64,000 nt of DNA from Erigeron canadensis (taxonomy: Eukaryota > Streptophyta > Magnoliopsida > Asterales > Asteraceae), in contig NC_057763.1 in assembly GCF_010389155.1 (NCBI RefSeq), positions 5,084,649 to 5,148,648 of the forward strand, read 5' to 3'. Numbering within the stretch: position 1 is the stretch's first letter; each line of letters starts with the position of its first letter. Position numbers and translations under genes: made by a program. Below, in pieces: positions 48,368-59,860 of this stretch. The notes under the pieces are model-generated. The model was not told the DNA's origin. It saw only the letters and a program-made list of their open reading frames with translations, and ran no database searches.

Positions 48368-48784
48368 TCTCTGTTTCTTTGTAATATACCATATATATTC
48401 AATACAAAATATCACAAATTCTCTCAATAATGTCGATTCATCTTATGCGACAATTTATATTAAAATCTCGTATCTGTATAGTAAAGAAAATAAGGGTTTG
48501 ATTTTTTAGGGTTTGATGTTTAAGCGATTAATAAAACTAAAATTTTGTGTTTGTAGATTGAATTGAAATCTGTAGTTGTTTGTTGTTTTGAATGGTTGCG
48601 AAGGATAATATACTCTCACATCGTGAGCACGTGAGGGGTTGACGGAAAATGACTAAAGATGGGTAGTCAAAAAGGCGGGTAGCGTAATTAACATCAATCA
48701 TAGGGGTATATAATGATACAAAAACAAACACAGGGGGAAAACGCTAATAACGACAATCACGAGGGCACCTAATGATATTAACTC
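47424..48784. mobile_element. Mutator-like element with ~90-bp inverted ends
   Basis: Left end GAGTTATTATCATTAGGCGC matches the inward right end GAGTTAATATCATTAGGTGC. Similarity continues about 90 bp, including GATGTTAATTACGC in both arms. Flanking 9-mers TAATTAAAT (47415-47423) and TACTTAAAC (48785-48793) agree at 7 of 9 positions, a worn Mutator-type duplication. No transposase. A smaller MITE is nested inside. Confidence 0.7.
48169..48335. mobile_element. Small foldback MITE, nested
   Basis: The left arm has ATGATGTTAACATCATC and the right arm, on the other strand, GATGATGTTAACATTAT. Arms of about 60 bp surround a short spacer. TA repeats flank both sides, so the duplication cannot be read. 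The superfamily is not determined. Confidence 0.55.
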
Positions 48785-48793
48785 TACTTAAAC

Positions 48794-50062
48794 CCATGGT
48801 TCACTTCAAGTAATTGGTACTTAGCAAACTTTGAGTGAAACTGTCATGAAAAAAATTACAATTTCTAGTCAATTTCTGATCAAAGATTAAGAAGAGGTAC
48901 CTGGTAAAGAAGGTGAAGGTATTCAAAAATTTCTTTTGAGATTTTTTTTTTTTTCTGTTCAACATCAAAACGAGAAACAAACAATTTAATATCCTAACCA
49001 AAATTATTAAAACATAATTCATGTCATTATACCCAACTTGAAAAAAATAAAATCTTATAATTGCGCCGCCTGGGAAGAGGGATATTGATTCAAGAAAACC
49101 CAATCACAATATGAATATTACACTACAATATACTGTCACACTTATGAATATGAATCTATATATTTGTATATATAAAGAATACTGATGAGGTAAGACACGA
49201 AAACAGGGTTTAAGAAAGCCCTAACAACACTGTATATATCCAAATTATTTTACTCTTTCAGCCCCTCCACTTTATTCTTCAACAATACCTGCACAATATA
49301 TATTGGGGTTTATTAAATAATAAAATAACTTTACCTATTTAACCAATAAATAAAATAATTTGAGACAAAAAAAAAGAAGTAACGGGTTAAAGAAACAAGA
49401 GTACGTACTGGACTAGTGGACTTGCCAAAGAGATTAAAATTCATAAGTGATTCAATTTTTTCAAACATCATCGTCTATGTTTTTTTTAAGTTTAACTAGA
49501 TGGGTTCCACACTGCAGCGGCAAAAATAGATAACGTTCGATATGGAATGTGAACAAAGGGTGGGGCAATTTACGAGTTAGGTTTTTTGCTATGTGTTTGC
49601 GTGTGAGGAGAGATAGAGTCCGAAATTTTTATAACGATATTTTAGTCGCAGTATATAAAATGGATATAGTAATGTATTAAGATGAAGGATAAATTACACA
49701 TATCACGTTCTTAAAAATTTAAGGCGGAGGTACCATTTTTTTTATATAATATAGATAAGATTGCATCATATTGGCTTGAATGACACGATATATAATGATC
49801 ACCCGATATATTTTGAAAAGTAGTCGTATATTTTAGCTCTTCGTCATCATTCGCTTCTAAGGGTAGTTCCAAATGTCTCGTTAATGTGGAAAATGTCCCA
49901 CACTCCCACCCATGATTTCTTCTCGTTCGGGTGAAAACTCAACTATGTGCTCGCATATATAAATGGGTGACGATCTATACATCAGTGTTTTTTAACCATA
50001 TACCACTAAAGATGTTTCACATTATTATACATTATACATTTATACTGTACAACATTTTCCAT
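48794..50062. other. AT-rich intergenic DNA
   Basis: No gene, and no element with readable ends. It holds a C-GCCGCCTGG patch near 49064 and otherwise low-complexity sequence. Confidence 0.45.
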
Positions 50063-50077
50063 AGAATACCACATGAT

Positions 50078-50266
50078 AAAGTAACTCTCCCAGTGTCGTC
50101 TTTCACGGGTTTTGGGTCTCAATACCATTACCAAAGGTAGAGAGATTGCTTCCAGGTTCTACCAAAGGTAGAAAAGAACCTCCAGTCTTGCTAAGCATGA
50201 GGATCGAACCCATATCCTCTGTTTCCAGATGCAATGACTTCAACCACTGTTTCAACCCAGTTGGTT
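50078..50266 (-). mobile_element. tRNA-derived SINE
   Basis: AGAATACCACATGAT flanks both sides (50063-50077 and 50267-50281), a perfect 15-bp duplication. The minus strand has GGGTTCGATCCTCATGC (B box) and CAACTGGGTTGAAACAGTGG (A-box region). It shares internal phrases on paired TACCAAAGGTAGA with the SINE at 35752. Confidence 0.85.
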
Positions 50267-50281
50267 AGAATACCACATGAT

Positions 50282-52208
50282 GTCTATGGGTACACCCTAC
50301 AAATCTTTCACATGTTGCAAGATAATGGTGGATTCACCCACAAGAGAGTCGAATATATATATATATATATATATGTCACCGGATGAAACCTCTCGAGTGA
50401 TGTTGTAACAAGAGCATGATCCGACTTGTGGAATCGGGTCTTGAATACACCCCCAAAACCCGTTTCACGTATGTTATTGAAAACGTCATTTTTGAATCCC
50501 TAGATTTTAGTGGTTTGTCTTCAATGAAGCCGTGAAATAGTGAATATGATCGATACATTGTGTTGTTCTTCTGACCATAACAATTCACCATATTTTGATT
50601 TGGCCTAACTTGTATATATATAAAAATTATGTGAGTTTGAGTGAATGATTAGTTTTTTTTTTTTTTAAAAAAAAAAGAAGAGGTTGAGTGAACGTAATGT
50701 AGTGGTTCTTTTTACATGTTTTTAGTTAAGTAATATTCCCCTCGTATCTCAAATTATGTAAAAACTTCTCTCTGATAGATGCATATCGTTTTAGTTATAG
50801 AAGAAAGATATTGACCAAACTATTAATATATGTTCAAAACAAGTTATTACCAAGAGAGTTCGTTATTACTCGTATTAAACTTGATTCTAGATGGCCAAAG
50901 CCATTCTACATGAGCCTCCACGGGTTTAGTCTGTCTAGAATTAGGTTTCACGAGTGACAAATATCTTAGATCGTGATCTCGAGAATAGGCTTTTTAGTAG
51001 ATGATTGACATTCCTAAAACAAAGTCATGGCCCAGAAAATTTCACTTCTACAAATGTGACAAAGATTATGAATGTCAGGAGTTACAAATATGGTGAAATG
51101 GAAAATTAACATCCAACCATCCACATGTTTTTCCGATTGGAGCGATGTCCAAAAGGTTGTAAAAACGAAACAAAAGAGGCACTTGTGATCGTTAGTTAAA
51201 GGACGATACATGGTTGCTAGATTAAAGTTGTAATAGACATTTGATAAGTGCAATACAAGCATGAAATGTTGGTAACAAAGTATGTCCAACGTGAAAATAA
51301 GAATGTTAAAATCTGAAAGGCGTTTCCTAACAAGTTTTTCTATAAATTAAAGAATGTGAAATCTGTTACAAAATCCGCCAACGAGAATAACAAAAAAAAC
51401 TAAACCTTAATAATGAGGTTGTTAAGGAGCATTTGTCTATGAAAAGGAGACGTTTGTTAAGGGTAATGAAGGTCCAACAGCATCCCTTGCAATCGTTGTT
51501 TAGGGTTTCTTGAAAATACAAGTTTAGCAGGCGAAACATCATTTTCGTAACAAGTGGATAGCTAATTTGGTGCAAACTAGACATCACTATTTTGATGAAA
51601 AGGACATTAACTTCATTGAAATAGACTACGAGAAGCATTCTCACTAGACCTGCATTTGACATGATGTTGCACCATCTCACGTATGCCTTGAAAGGGAAGT
51701 GAAAACTGAAAACTATATGAAGTGTGTACTCGAGTGGTGATGATTGTGGTGTTGACATCATACCAATTAAGCACGTAAATAACCTATGTAGGTCAGCGAC
51801 TTAGCTCACTCGGGATAACTTTTGTATACCAGATAGCCAGAATGAACATGTCACCGGCATGCAAAGATACTATCAAGACCGAAACGGTAATGGAATCCAT
51901 GAAATAGTATATAATATGCCTTCATTGTTTTTCAAAGTATAAAGAAAAAGAAAAGTTTGATACCCAAATTCTCTAAACATTTTTTTGAGAAGAAAGTAAA
52001 AAAGGTAATTAAAAAAAGAAAAAAAAATAAGACAAAGGAGACTGTAAACTCAGCTTAAGTCTAAAAAGTTTCCCTTTTAGCTCCATTATCACACAACACC
52101 ATTACTATGATGAAAGAAGATTAGAAGAACAAACAGACTATACAACTATTTTAACATAGTCGAGATACCACCAGCCGTTCAAATTTTACTTACCCGAATA
52201 CCAAAACT
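50282..52208. other. Intergenic region downstream of the At1g16860-like gene
   Basis: No supported gene. It contains a TA microsatellite (50354-50374). The longest open frame, 51366-51761 on minus, has no recognisable motif and I treat it as chance. Confidence 0.45.
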
Positions 52209-55035
52209 TTAAACAGGAATAACATCGAGCTTTGATGAGTCTTCACATCTCAAAACAATTCCCTCCAAGTTCACAGGAAGAAGACATCTGGTCCATTGGC
52301 ATCCTGTTGGAACACCCTCAGATGGCGGCACAATCATCAACACGTTGTTGTGTCTCTGCACAATTCCCATCACACTAACGGTACTGCCTTCTTTAATATA
52401 CCTGCATATGATTCAAATTATGATTAAAGCAGGTAATTTGGAGAACAATACTGGATCAGATAAGGGACCAAGTTAAATACCCTTCTTTGAGCCGCATCAC
52501 ACGATCGTCCATTGGGATATTTCTGTCATTCAACCATCTGATGAATTGAGGAGATGAATCTACGTTTGACTGGTCAACTTCAATAACAGAAGGTTCCTCG
52601 ACATATGGAGTCACACGGGCACCGTAACCAGTTTTAACTAATGCCCTTAAGCCGGATTGAAAATCGGATATATAAAAATCCACCACATGTCTCTGCATTT
52701 GTTAATGCATCAACATTTCAGTAACTATAGGTTTAGAATCACATGTAGAAACACAACAACATAAACATGCCAACTTGATGCACATTAATGTGTAGTGCTT
52801 GTATACATTTAACACCAAACTGCGGCATTTTATCACATCAACTTTGACAAAATTTATGAAAATGTGGAAGACATAGTAACTAAATCTAATTGCATAAAGA
52901 GTAATAGAATATGACCACTTTAAATAATTAAATAATAAAAGTTGACGTCAAGCTCAGCTTAAATTAATAATTTATAAAGATTTGTTACTAATCTATCGAA
53001 TGCATCTCATATATTCCATCTTTGCCTGTAAAGTTCAATGAGGACAAAAAGTTTAGAATCTTCATAATGAGTTAATCATGAATTAATGATATAATCTTAA
53101 TGATTTCAAACAGTCAAATTATAAGTGTTCTTTTTGGAATGTAGCAAGAATTATTTAATCATAGGAGAATATTTTGCTTTATGTAAAGCTAAAATACACA
53201 TGCAATCCAAAAAGAAAGGCTAGACTTGTGTTCACCAAACCTAACAAGCTGTATAATAGATTAAAAAAAAAAAAGGTTTAAATTGCAATCAAGCATAACT
53301 TTCATTTTGCATTAATTGCTACAAAACAAGACTCTAGAACTGAATATTTGAATAGGGAAATCAATTATTATCCTTACCTCCATGGACCGCAGACCCCAGG
53401 TAAAGCGACGATGTGTGGGATTGGCAGGTTTTGAACTCCATCCTCGATATTCATATAAACTTGTGGATGTATAAACACATCTAGGGGTCCTTTGGAATGA
53501 TGACTCCAGAGGAACATTTCCACAAGTAACCACCTTCAAGATATTAAAAGTTCATGAACGGTATGAGCAACTAAATAAACTTACAACTTAATCTATGTTA
53601 ACGATCCCCATAGTCATAGATGGAAACATTTCTTCGAAATGATATCAAATTTCAAATGACACACGGTAAGCTAATAACATCAAAGTCTTCCGAGTTCCAA
53701 GTCCTAAACCACAGACCGACTATACAAAAAAGCAGAAACTTACTAGGCAATGTTGGTGCAATCAGTTAAGATGGGTTACTAAAACCTGAAACGTGTGGAT
53801 GATCTAGTTAAGTCGATTTGCATGTCGCTTTTAAAAAGAGGGTTACTACGTCTTTTCTATGATATAAGAACCAACGGATATCATCCATAAATAGAGGGAT
53901 ATACCTATCCAAAGGTGATTATGATGTTTTAGAGTAAAAATATTTAAAGTTCACACATGTGAAGTATAGGTAATGACCTAAAACTTCTAACACATGACAT
54001 AAGCCCAAAGCATCAGCTTTTCACATAGTGATACCTAATTTTGACGAAAATCATCAATATTGCAAGCTTAATGATGAAATCAAGAATTAATAAACAAACC
54101 TATTAAGAAGATTCTCAGTTTCTCACATTACGAAACTAAGTATAATCATTCATATATTTATAGGATACAAATTAAAAAAAACAAGCAAGCATATGTGCAA
54201 CATACCCCAGAAATCTTGACAAACTGCCCATTCTTCGCCGTTCTAAGTTCAGCATCTGGATACCCATCAATAAAATCAACTAAAGATTTTCTTCCCCAAC
54301 ATCCAAAAACCGAGCTGCCAGCAGCCAAAAATGTTAACAATTTCAATGAGAAAAATGAAATTGCTAGCAGCCATAAATATAAACGTTGTAGCAATAACCA
54401 TTGAGGAAATAAATCAGTATTTGAAAGTACCTGCTGAAAGAACGACCAGTCTGTGGACGAAGGTAGGTAACTGCTTGATTTTTAGCCATGGTAGTTCGCG
54501 ATTTACCCTGCGCCGTAGAGTCTGCCTGACCTGACCCCTTCCGTGGTGCACCAGCTGAGTTAAGAGGTCCAGATGTGATGAGTCCTGTGGTTGGGAGAAC
54601 CGGGATAGGTCCAGAGTTGTGTCTAGAAGAGGGCAAACCTCCACCTTGTGGTCCAGAGGACTTCCTAATGGGTTCACCGTGCTTATTTAAAGGACCAGAA
54701 CTGCCTTTCTTCATGGAAGATGACCCTGGACCAACCCCAGAAGTCCCCATTCTATTAGCGGAATTTGACGTTGTTTGGTTGGAATGAGATGAATTCCCAC
54801 CACCAAATGACCCAGTTCTTAAAGGAGCACTTGCTATCGGTCCTGATTTTCTTGGTCTGGAGCTAGCATTTTCCACATCAAACATTTTTCCAAGTTCGCC
54901 GGATTTTTTTATGTCACCGCCAGTGTAAGGCATGGCAGTGGAGGACATAGTTGGAACCCTTTCTTTAGGCTGTTCAGGCCGGCCCGATACATATAAACCA
55001 TTATTCAATTGATGGGATGGAAACCGTGAACTCAT
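52209..55035 (-). CDS. Membrane-protein-like gene of the At1g16860/At1g78880 family
   Basis: Exons, 5' to 3': 54431-55035, 54206-54314, 53378-53533, 52481-52692, 52209-52401. They total 1275 nt, giving 424 aa. The N-terminus MSSRFPSHQLNNGLYVSGRP and GGDIKKSGELGKMFD is the family signature. A Ser/Gly/Pro-rich stretch follows, then PDAELRTAKNGQFVK, PLESSFQRTPRCVYTST, DFYISDFQSGLRALVKTGYG and a C-terminal DVIPV. The family is plant-specific and its function unknown. Family members as I recall them carry a double transmembrane segment between RSFSR and the CWGRK region. Here the exon junction joins these directly, so the predicted protein lacks it. The 116-nt intron between these exons reads Leu-rich and hydrophobic in the exon 2 frame. 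A 5' UTR exon and intron probably lie upstream, near 55940-56040. Confidence 0.82.
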
Positions 55036-56040
55036 TTTCGAGTAAAGTAGTATATGTAAATAAATATCTACAAGCAAACGATCCTTTGGTAATACTCAGC
55101 CTAGAGCATAATCAAGACCTACACAAAAAATTCAAAATATCACAATTTCCGTCAAAGTACTTCAAGAAAATTAGATAATTGTATAATTATTCAAGATTTC
55201 TATTTATCGCAGCATCGGGCATCACACGCAAGCAACTGGCATCACCCGCAAGCAACTTTAAGTGCATAACAGTAAAGGAATATTGGCATACTTACCTCAT
55301 AAAGAAAACAAGAATTACCTACCACATTTATTTGTACCAAATCAATGAATAAGCTCCATAAATGACTAAAATCATACTTTAAACATAAGAAATCAACTTT
55401 AAATTATCAATCCTGAAAAATAAAACTAAAAATTTTGATAATTTTTTTTTTCCAACCTTAAGGCAAATTCAACTCAATGAGAAGATCCAACCAACAACCA
55501 CAAAAAATAAATAGTACAGTCACAACGACAACTATACCCAATCCTGTCAAAGCCGGGGTACGAGGAGGTGGGATGCATACTGTCATACCTCTGCACTAAA
55601 CTAAAAAGACTATAAATTTCACAAATTTATATACTGTATCTAACACAACAGATCCAAATCAAAAACAAGTAAACTAATCAATGTCACAGATCAAAGGTTT
55701 AACATCAAATAAACAAATACCCATTTCAAGAAAATAAAAGAAAAATGATAAAAATCAAAACTTTAACATCAAATCTAAGTAAAACATAGATAATAAACAC
55801 TAAGTTAATTAAACTAAAAAATGTACCTACATTGATTAGTGGAGATCAGAAGCCCTAAAAACAAAGAGTATGATATAATTAAAGAAATTTTATATGTATA
55901 TGCAGTGAAGAAAACAGTACTGGAATTTGTAAATACCTTGTGAGAAGGAGGAAGTGTAAACATGGCTGATCATGAGAGAGAGTAGAGAGACAGAGAGGAA
56001 AGTTTTAAAATGGGGGTTTGTTTGTTTGTTTGCAGCACCG
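55036..56040 (-). promoter_or_regulatory. 5' UTR intron and leader of the At1g16860-like gene
   Basis: Minus-strand CTTGTAG at about 55067 is a likely acceptor and ACAAG-GTATTT near 55936 a likely donor. This suggests a leader exon around 55938-56040. No ORF. Placement is tentative. Confidence 0.4.
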
Positions 56041-56433
56041 ATTTGTAAACCCTCAAAGAAATTTCGGACTTAATTTTTTTCTCACTAATTATGTACACAT
56101 ATACATACAACATATAGTATATAGTTATATACTCGCATACATATTGCTAATATTATATTATTGGACTAAATTATGATACTCTTTTACACTTTTTGTATGT
56201 AATATTTTTATCTTTTGAAGATTGACAAGAATGACCCTTTGTTTTGATCTACATTTTTGTGTTTTTGCTTGTTTTTTTTTTTAGTTTGTCAACCGATAAA
56301 ATATAATAAGGTTTTGTGTATTGTGGAAATAGATTTAGGTTTTTGAATATAATTTTTGTTTTTTGTTTCTGAATTGATGAACATTTTGGTAATGAACGTA
56401 TTTTTGGGTGTTTCATTACGAAACTAGATCTTG

Positions 56434-56664
56434 GGGTGTTCGGTTGAAAAGAATTATAAAGAATGAAAATGTAAGAAAGAATGAAAACAGTAAAAAAAAA
56501 CGAATATTTGAAAAGAAAGTGAATTATGTGATATGATATCCACGGAGAATGAAAATGATTCTAATTACTTCTTCATTCCATTCTCATTTTTCATTACAAA
56601 ATAAATAAATGAAGTCTTTCTCATTCTAATGTTCTATTTTCATTCCATCATACCAAACATCCTT
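56434..56664. mobile_element. MITE-like foldback, Harbinger-type ends
   Basis: The left end GGGGTGTTCGGTTGAAAAG and the inward right end GGATGTTTGGTATGATGG are related. Between them GAATGAAAATG and CATTCTCATTTTTCATT complement each other. No clean TTA duplication is visible. Confidence 0.5.
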
Positions 56665-56785
56665 TGGGATTCTGGAAATCTTATTGCCTTTTTTTGTATC
56701 AAACTGATGAAATTTTTGATAATGAATATGTTATCAATTTGGATCTATTATTTTATTTGTTATATAAGTAAAGAAAGGAAAGAAA

Positions 56786-57000
56786 CTGTCTACTGCCGTT
56801 TTTTACGAGTTTTTGGCCCTGATACATCAACGGTGTATTGGGAAGATTAAGATATAGACAAATTTTACTTCTACTTAGATAGATAGTCTGTTTTCAAGTT
56901 CTACCTTGATGATAAAATGACCTCCAACATTTGCATAAGATGAGAATTAAACCTCGATCTCTGTCTCAATAGGTCAGAGTGAGTATCAATGTCCAAACTA
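56786..57000 (-). mobile_element. SINE, related to the 35752 copy
   Basis: Positional phrases match the copy at 35752, including the run over GATACATCAACGGTGTAT, GGGAAGATTAAGATATAGAC and the B-box region near 56938 (GAGAATTAAACCTCG on plus). It is older and more diverged, and no duplication was read. Confidence 0.6.
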
Positions 57001-57126
57001 CGCTGCTTAATTTGTTTTATAATTGAAAGCTCAATACGTAGAGAAAAACAAAATGATCAGCCGACTATGTTTCAAGTGTTTGGTCGTTTATTTGTGCGAT
57101 TTGTTATCTTCGACTAGCGTGCCTTA

Positions 57127-57324
57127 AAAAGGGTAATTGGATGGGAACCCCCTGATACCATATACCATTTGGTACCTACTAATCCTCCAGCCAAGCTAGT
57201 GTCCAGGTGAATCTCAACTATTTAATAATCCCCTGATTATCTAAAGTTTGCCTTTGGCAAAACTCAAACTTAAGATCTCTCCTGAAAAGTGGCGGATGGT
57301 GGCCACTAGGCTATTACCTAATGG
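57127..57324 (-). mobile_element. SINE with 18-bp flanking duplication
   Basis: TTCGACTAGCGTGCCTTA (57109-57126) and TTCGACTAGAGTGCCTTA (57325-57342) differ at one base. The minus strand has TAGCCTAGTGGCCACC (A box) and TTAAGTTTGAGTTTTGCC (B box). Confidence 0.8.
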
Positions 57325-57344
57325 TTCGACTAGAGTGCCTTATA

Positions 57345-57514
57345 TTAGTAGAATACTAGAATTCTTGGTTGTCAATTGTCATACGTTCAGATAATATATA
57401 TGTTGTTTCATTTTCGGGATTGAGTATATAAGTTGTGAAATTTGGGCATGTTATGGCCAACGTGTTTTTACGAGACGTAATCTATTTCATAAATTGTTAA
57501 ATGTATACAATTGT

Positions 57515-57548
<34 letters not shown>

Positions 57549-58053
57549 GGTAGCTCATTTGGTAAACACTTTAGGTCTTTTATGGAGAAGTAATATTATG
57601 TTTTCTAGTTGTTTTAAAAAAATAAAATAAAATGAAAAGAATGAAAGAGATTCGAATGAAATAGAAGGGGTATATTTTTCATCTTTTCAAATCATCTTAA
57701 ATATTAAAAGAAGATTTGTTAAACAAAATTCATAAAAAAAGTTTAAATTAATAAAAAGGATAATGAAATTAGTACAAGGGCCAATTACTACCACTAATCC
57801 AAAGTATGAGGAGATGTCGACCATTTTTTTCTATGCGTAATACGTTCCACCGATGTCCAAAAACACCAACGGAAATATGACTTTTTCACGTCTCTTAACT
57901 TATAAGTCCAACTCATTATTTTATTTTATAAATTATATCATAAAGAAATTCAAATATGTCGTATACATGATTCGTGAGTTTGAAATAAATTGTGGTTAAG
58001 GTAAACCAATGATTGAAGCTAAATTATAATAAACAGTTTTGATATATATAATA
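57345..58053. other. AT-rich intergenic DNA
   Basis: No gene. TA microsatellite at 57521-57544. Confidence 0.5.
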
Positions 58054-58090
58054 CTAGTCCTAATACTCGTACGATGTATGGTAGCTAAAT
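58054..58090 (-). mobile_element. Possible Helitron 3' end
   Basis: On the minus strand CATACATCGTACGAG is followed by TATTAGGA and CTAG (58057-58054), then T. The 5' end is not located, but the tandem repeat just to the right may lie within it. Confidence 0.45.
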
Positions 58091-58256
58091 TATAATAAAC
58101 AGTAATGATAAATATAATATATGTTTATTTAAAGTTTTGGATTACCTTAAATTTTTAGAATTATATCAAAATCAGAACTTGTAACCATGGTGGATGACAA
58201 ATAGCTTTTTGTGATTTCAGATCGTAAACTCAAAATTTTAAAGTCTTTCATTTTAA

Positions 58257-58806
58257 TAACTTATTATAAGTAATATAAATAATAGGAGTTGAAGAATTGA
58301 GAAATAAAAGAGAATTTATTATAATGTCTTTTATATTAATAGACCAATAGTTAGGGTTTAATTTTAATTCTAATAAGGAAGTTGAGTCCATATACAATTA
58401 AAAAAGATAAATTAATAAAATAAATAAATTAGAAGGACACATGTCGATCAAGGATTACGCCACGTGTCGTTTCAAAAACAAGTCAATCCTGTTTTAGTTT
58501 ATTGGTAGATGTTAGTAACTTATTATAAGTAATATAAGTAATAGGAGTTGCTGAATTGAGAAATATTAAAAATACAATTTTATTAATGAGAAAACGATCA
58601 TTTGAATAAGATTATAATGTGTTTTGTATTTATAACCCAAGAGTTATAGTTTAATTCTAACTATAATTAGGAAATTGAATCTATATATAATTATAAAACC
58701 TAATTTAATAAAATAAATTAATAAAAAGACACGTGTCGATCAAGAATTACGCCACGTTTTTTTCAAGAATATGTCAATCCTGTTTTTAGTTTATTGGTAG
58801 ATATTT
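58257..58806. repeat. Two-copy direct tandem repeat
   Basis: Copy 1 (58257-58512) and copy 2 (58515-58806) both start TAACTTATTATAAGTAATAT. Both run through GTCGATCAAG.ATTACGCC and end TTTATTGGTAGAT. The middle is diverged and copy 2 has extra bases. Confidence 0.75.
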
Positions 58807-58950
58807 CATTTTATAATTTTTTTGACTTATATATAGTACTAAACTTGTAATCGTTTGCCTTTATATTAAGTTAAAGAAATTTGCAAATTATTTATGACTA
58901 AAATCAAAATCCTTATGACACACGACAGACCAAATATAGTATATATTTAA

Positions 58951-58990
58951 CTAGTGCTCATGCCTATCCAATGGACGGGTAATTTCAAAA
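58951..58990 (-). mobile_element. Possible Helitron 3' end
   Basis: On the minus strand ACCCGTCCATTGGATAGGC precedes ATGAGCA and CTAG, then T. The stem is imperfect. The adjacent replication-protein-A-like remnant supports a Helitron. Confidence 0.45.
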
Positions 58991-59124
58991 TATATTATTC
59001 AAAATTAAAAAATTGGAATTCAATTATATTAAAATAAATACCAAATAAAATTAAAATACCTAAAAATAAAACATAATTAAAACGATTAAATATGGAAAAA
59101 AGTTGAAGAAGTAAAGCGTAATAA

Positions 59125-59380
59125 ATTAATCTTTCGGGGAAGACTCAATGATTTCTTCAAAAGTTATGAAATCAATATGGTGCATAGGACCAGAATAGTT
59201 GTCAAGAACTTTGACCAGAGTGTCGGGCTGAAAGGAAATCTAATATGTATGATCCGAGTAACGCCAGGTTCTAATGTATCTATCAACTTGGAAATTTGCT
59301 AGCTGAATAGTCACTCCATCGTCAAAATACTCTTAAATTTTCGCCCATTCACAATTGACCGAGCCATGTATGGTCGTGTC
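59125..59380 (-). pseudogene. RPA70-like (DUF223-type) exon remnant
   Basis: After a good acceptor (ATTTGCAG, at 59381-59388) the minus strand reads TIHGSVNCEWAKI, then VTIQLANFQVDRYI, then ISFQPDTLVKVLDNY and IDFITFEEIIESS. This pattern recalls the single-strand-binding OB domains of plant RPA70-like proteins, which Helitrons often carry. Two in-frame stops break it. Confidence 0.55.
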
Positions 59381-59449
59381 CTGCAAATATTTAAAAAAAA
59401 AAAAAGAAAAATCTGGTAAGTTATCTTAAAGTTTCTATGTATTATTAAT

Positions 59450-59860
59450 AATGTACCTGTCGTCGCTTTTATATTAAACTATATATCAACGGAATGAAGC
59501 GTCCTCCTTTCGTGACACGCCCAAAAAGCACCGGGAACGCCCCGAGAACGCCTGGGGAATGCCCAGCACACCGCCCCCAGGGGCGTTCCACCTCAAAAAA
59601 ATGTTCCTCTCGTTCGAATTTGGACGCCGATGGAAGCTTTTACCAACACCCCCCAACAGCTCCTTTCCTGCACCCTATTGGTCCTTTCTTTATTCTTCTT
59701 TTTTTTTTCCTTTTTTTTTATCTATATAACTAGGGGGTCATGGGAACCCCTTATTCCAAAGAGAACCCCCATTTTTACAAGGAAATACACATGTCACATT
59801 TTAAGGAAAAAATGGGGTTCTTGGAACCTCTTACTCCCCATAGCCTAAACATAAACATAT
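59450..59860. other. GC-rich patch and small foldback
   Basis: 59500-59600 is unusually GC-rich (GAACGCC repeats). At 59731-59840 AGAACCCCCATTTTT and the opposite-strand AAGAACCCCATTTTT form a short inverted repeat, perhaps a small MITE. No clean duplication. Confidence 0.4.

Noticed and set aside
51366..51761. 131-codon ORF on minus strand
   Set aside because: No motif, no plausible family and surrounding sequence non-coding. Chance length in this region.
59494..59733. 79-codon ORF in GC-rich patch
   Set aside because: Composition is driven by GAACGCC and pyrimidine repeats, with no homologous motif seen.
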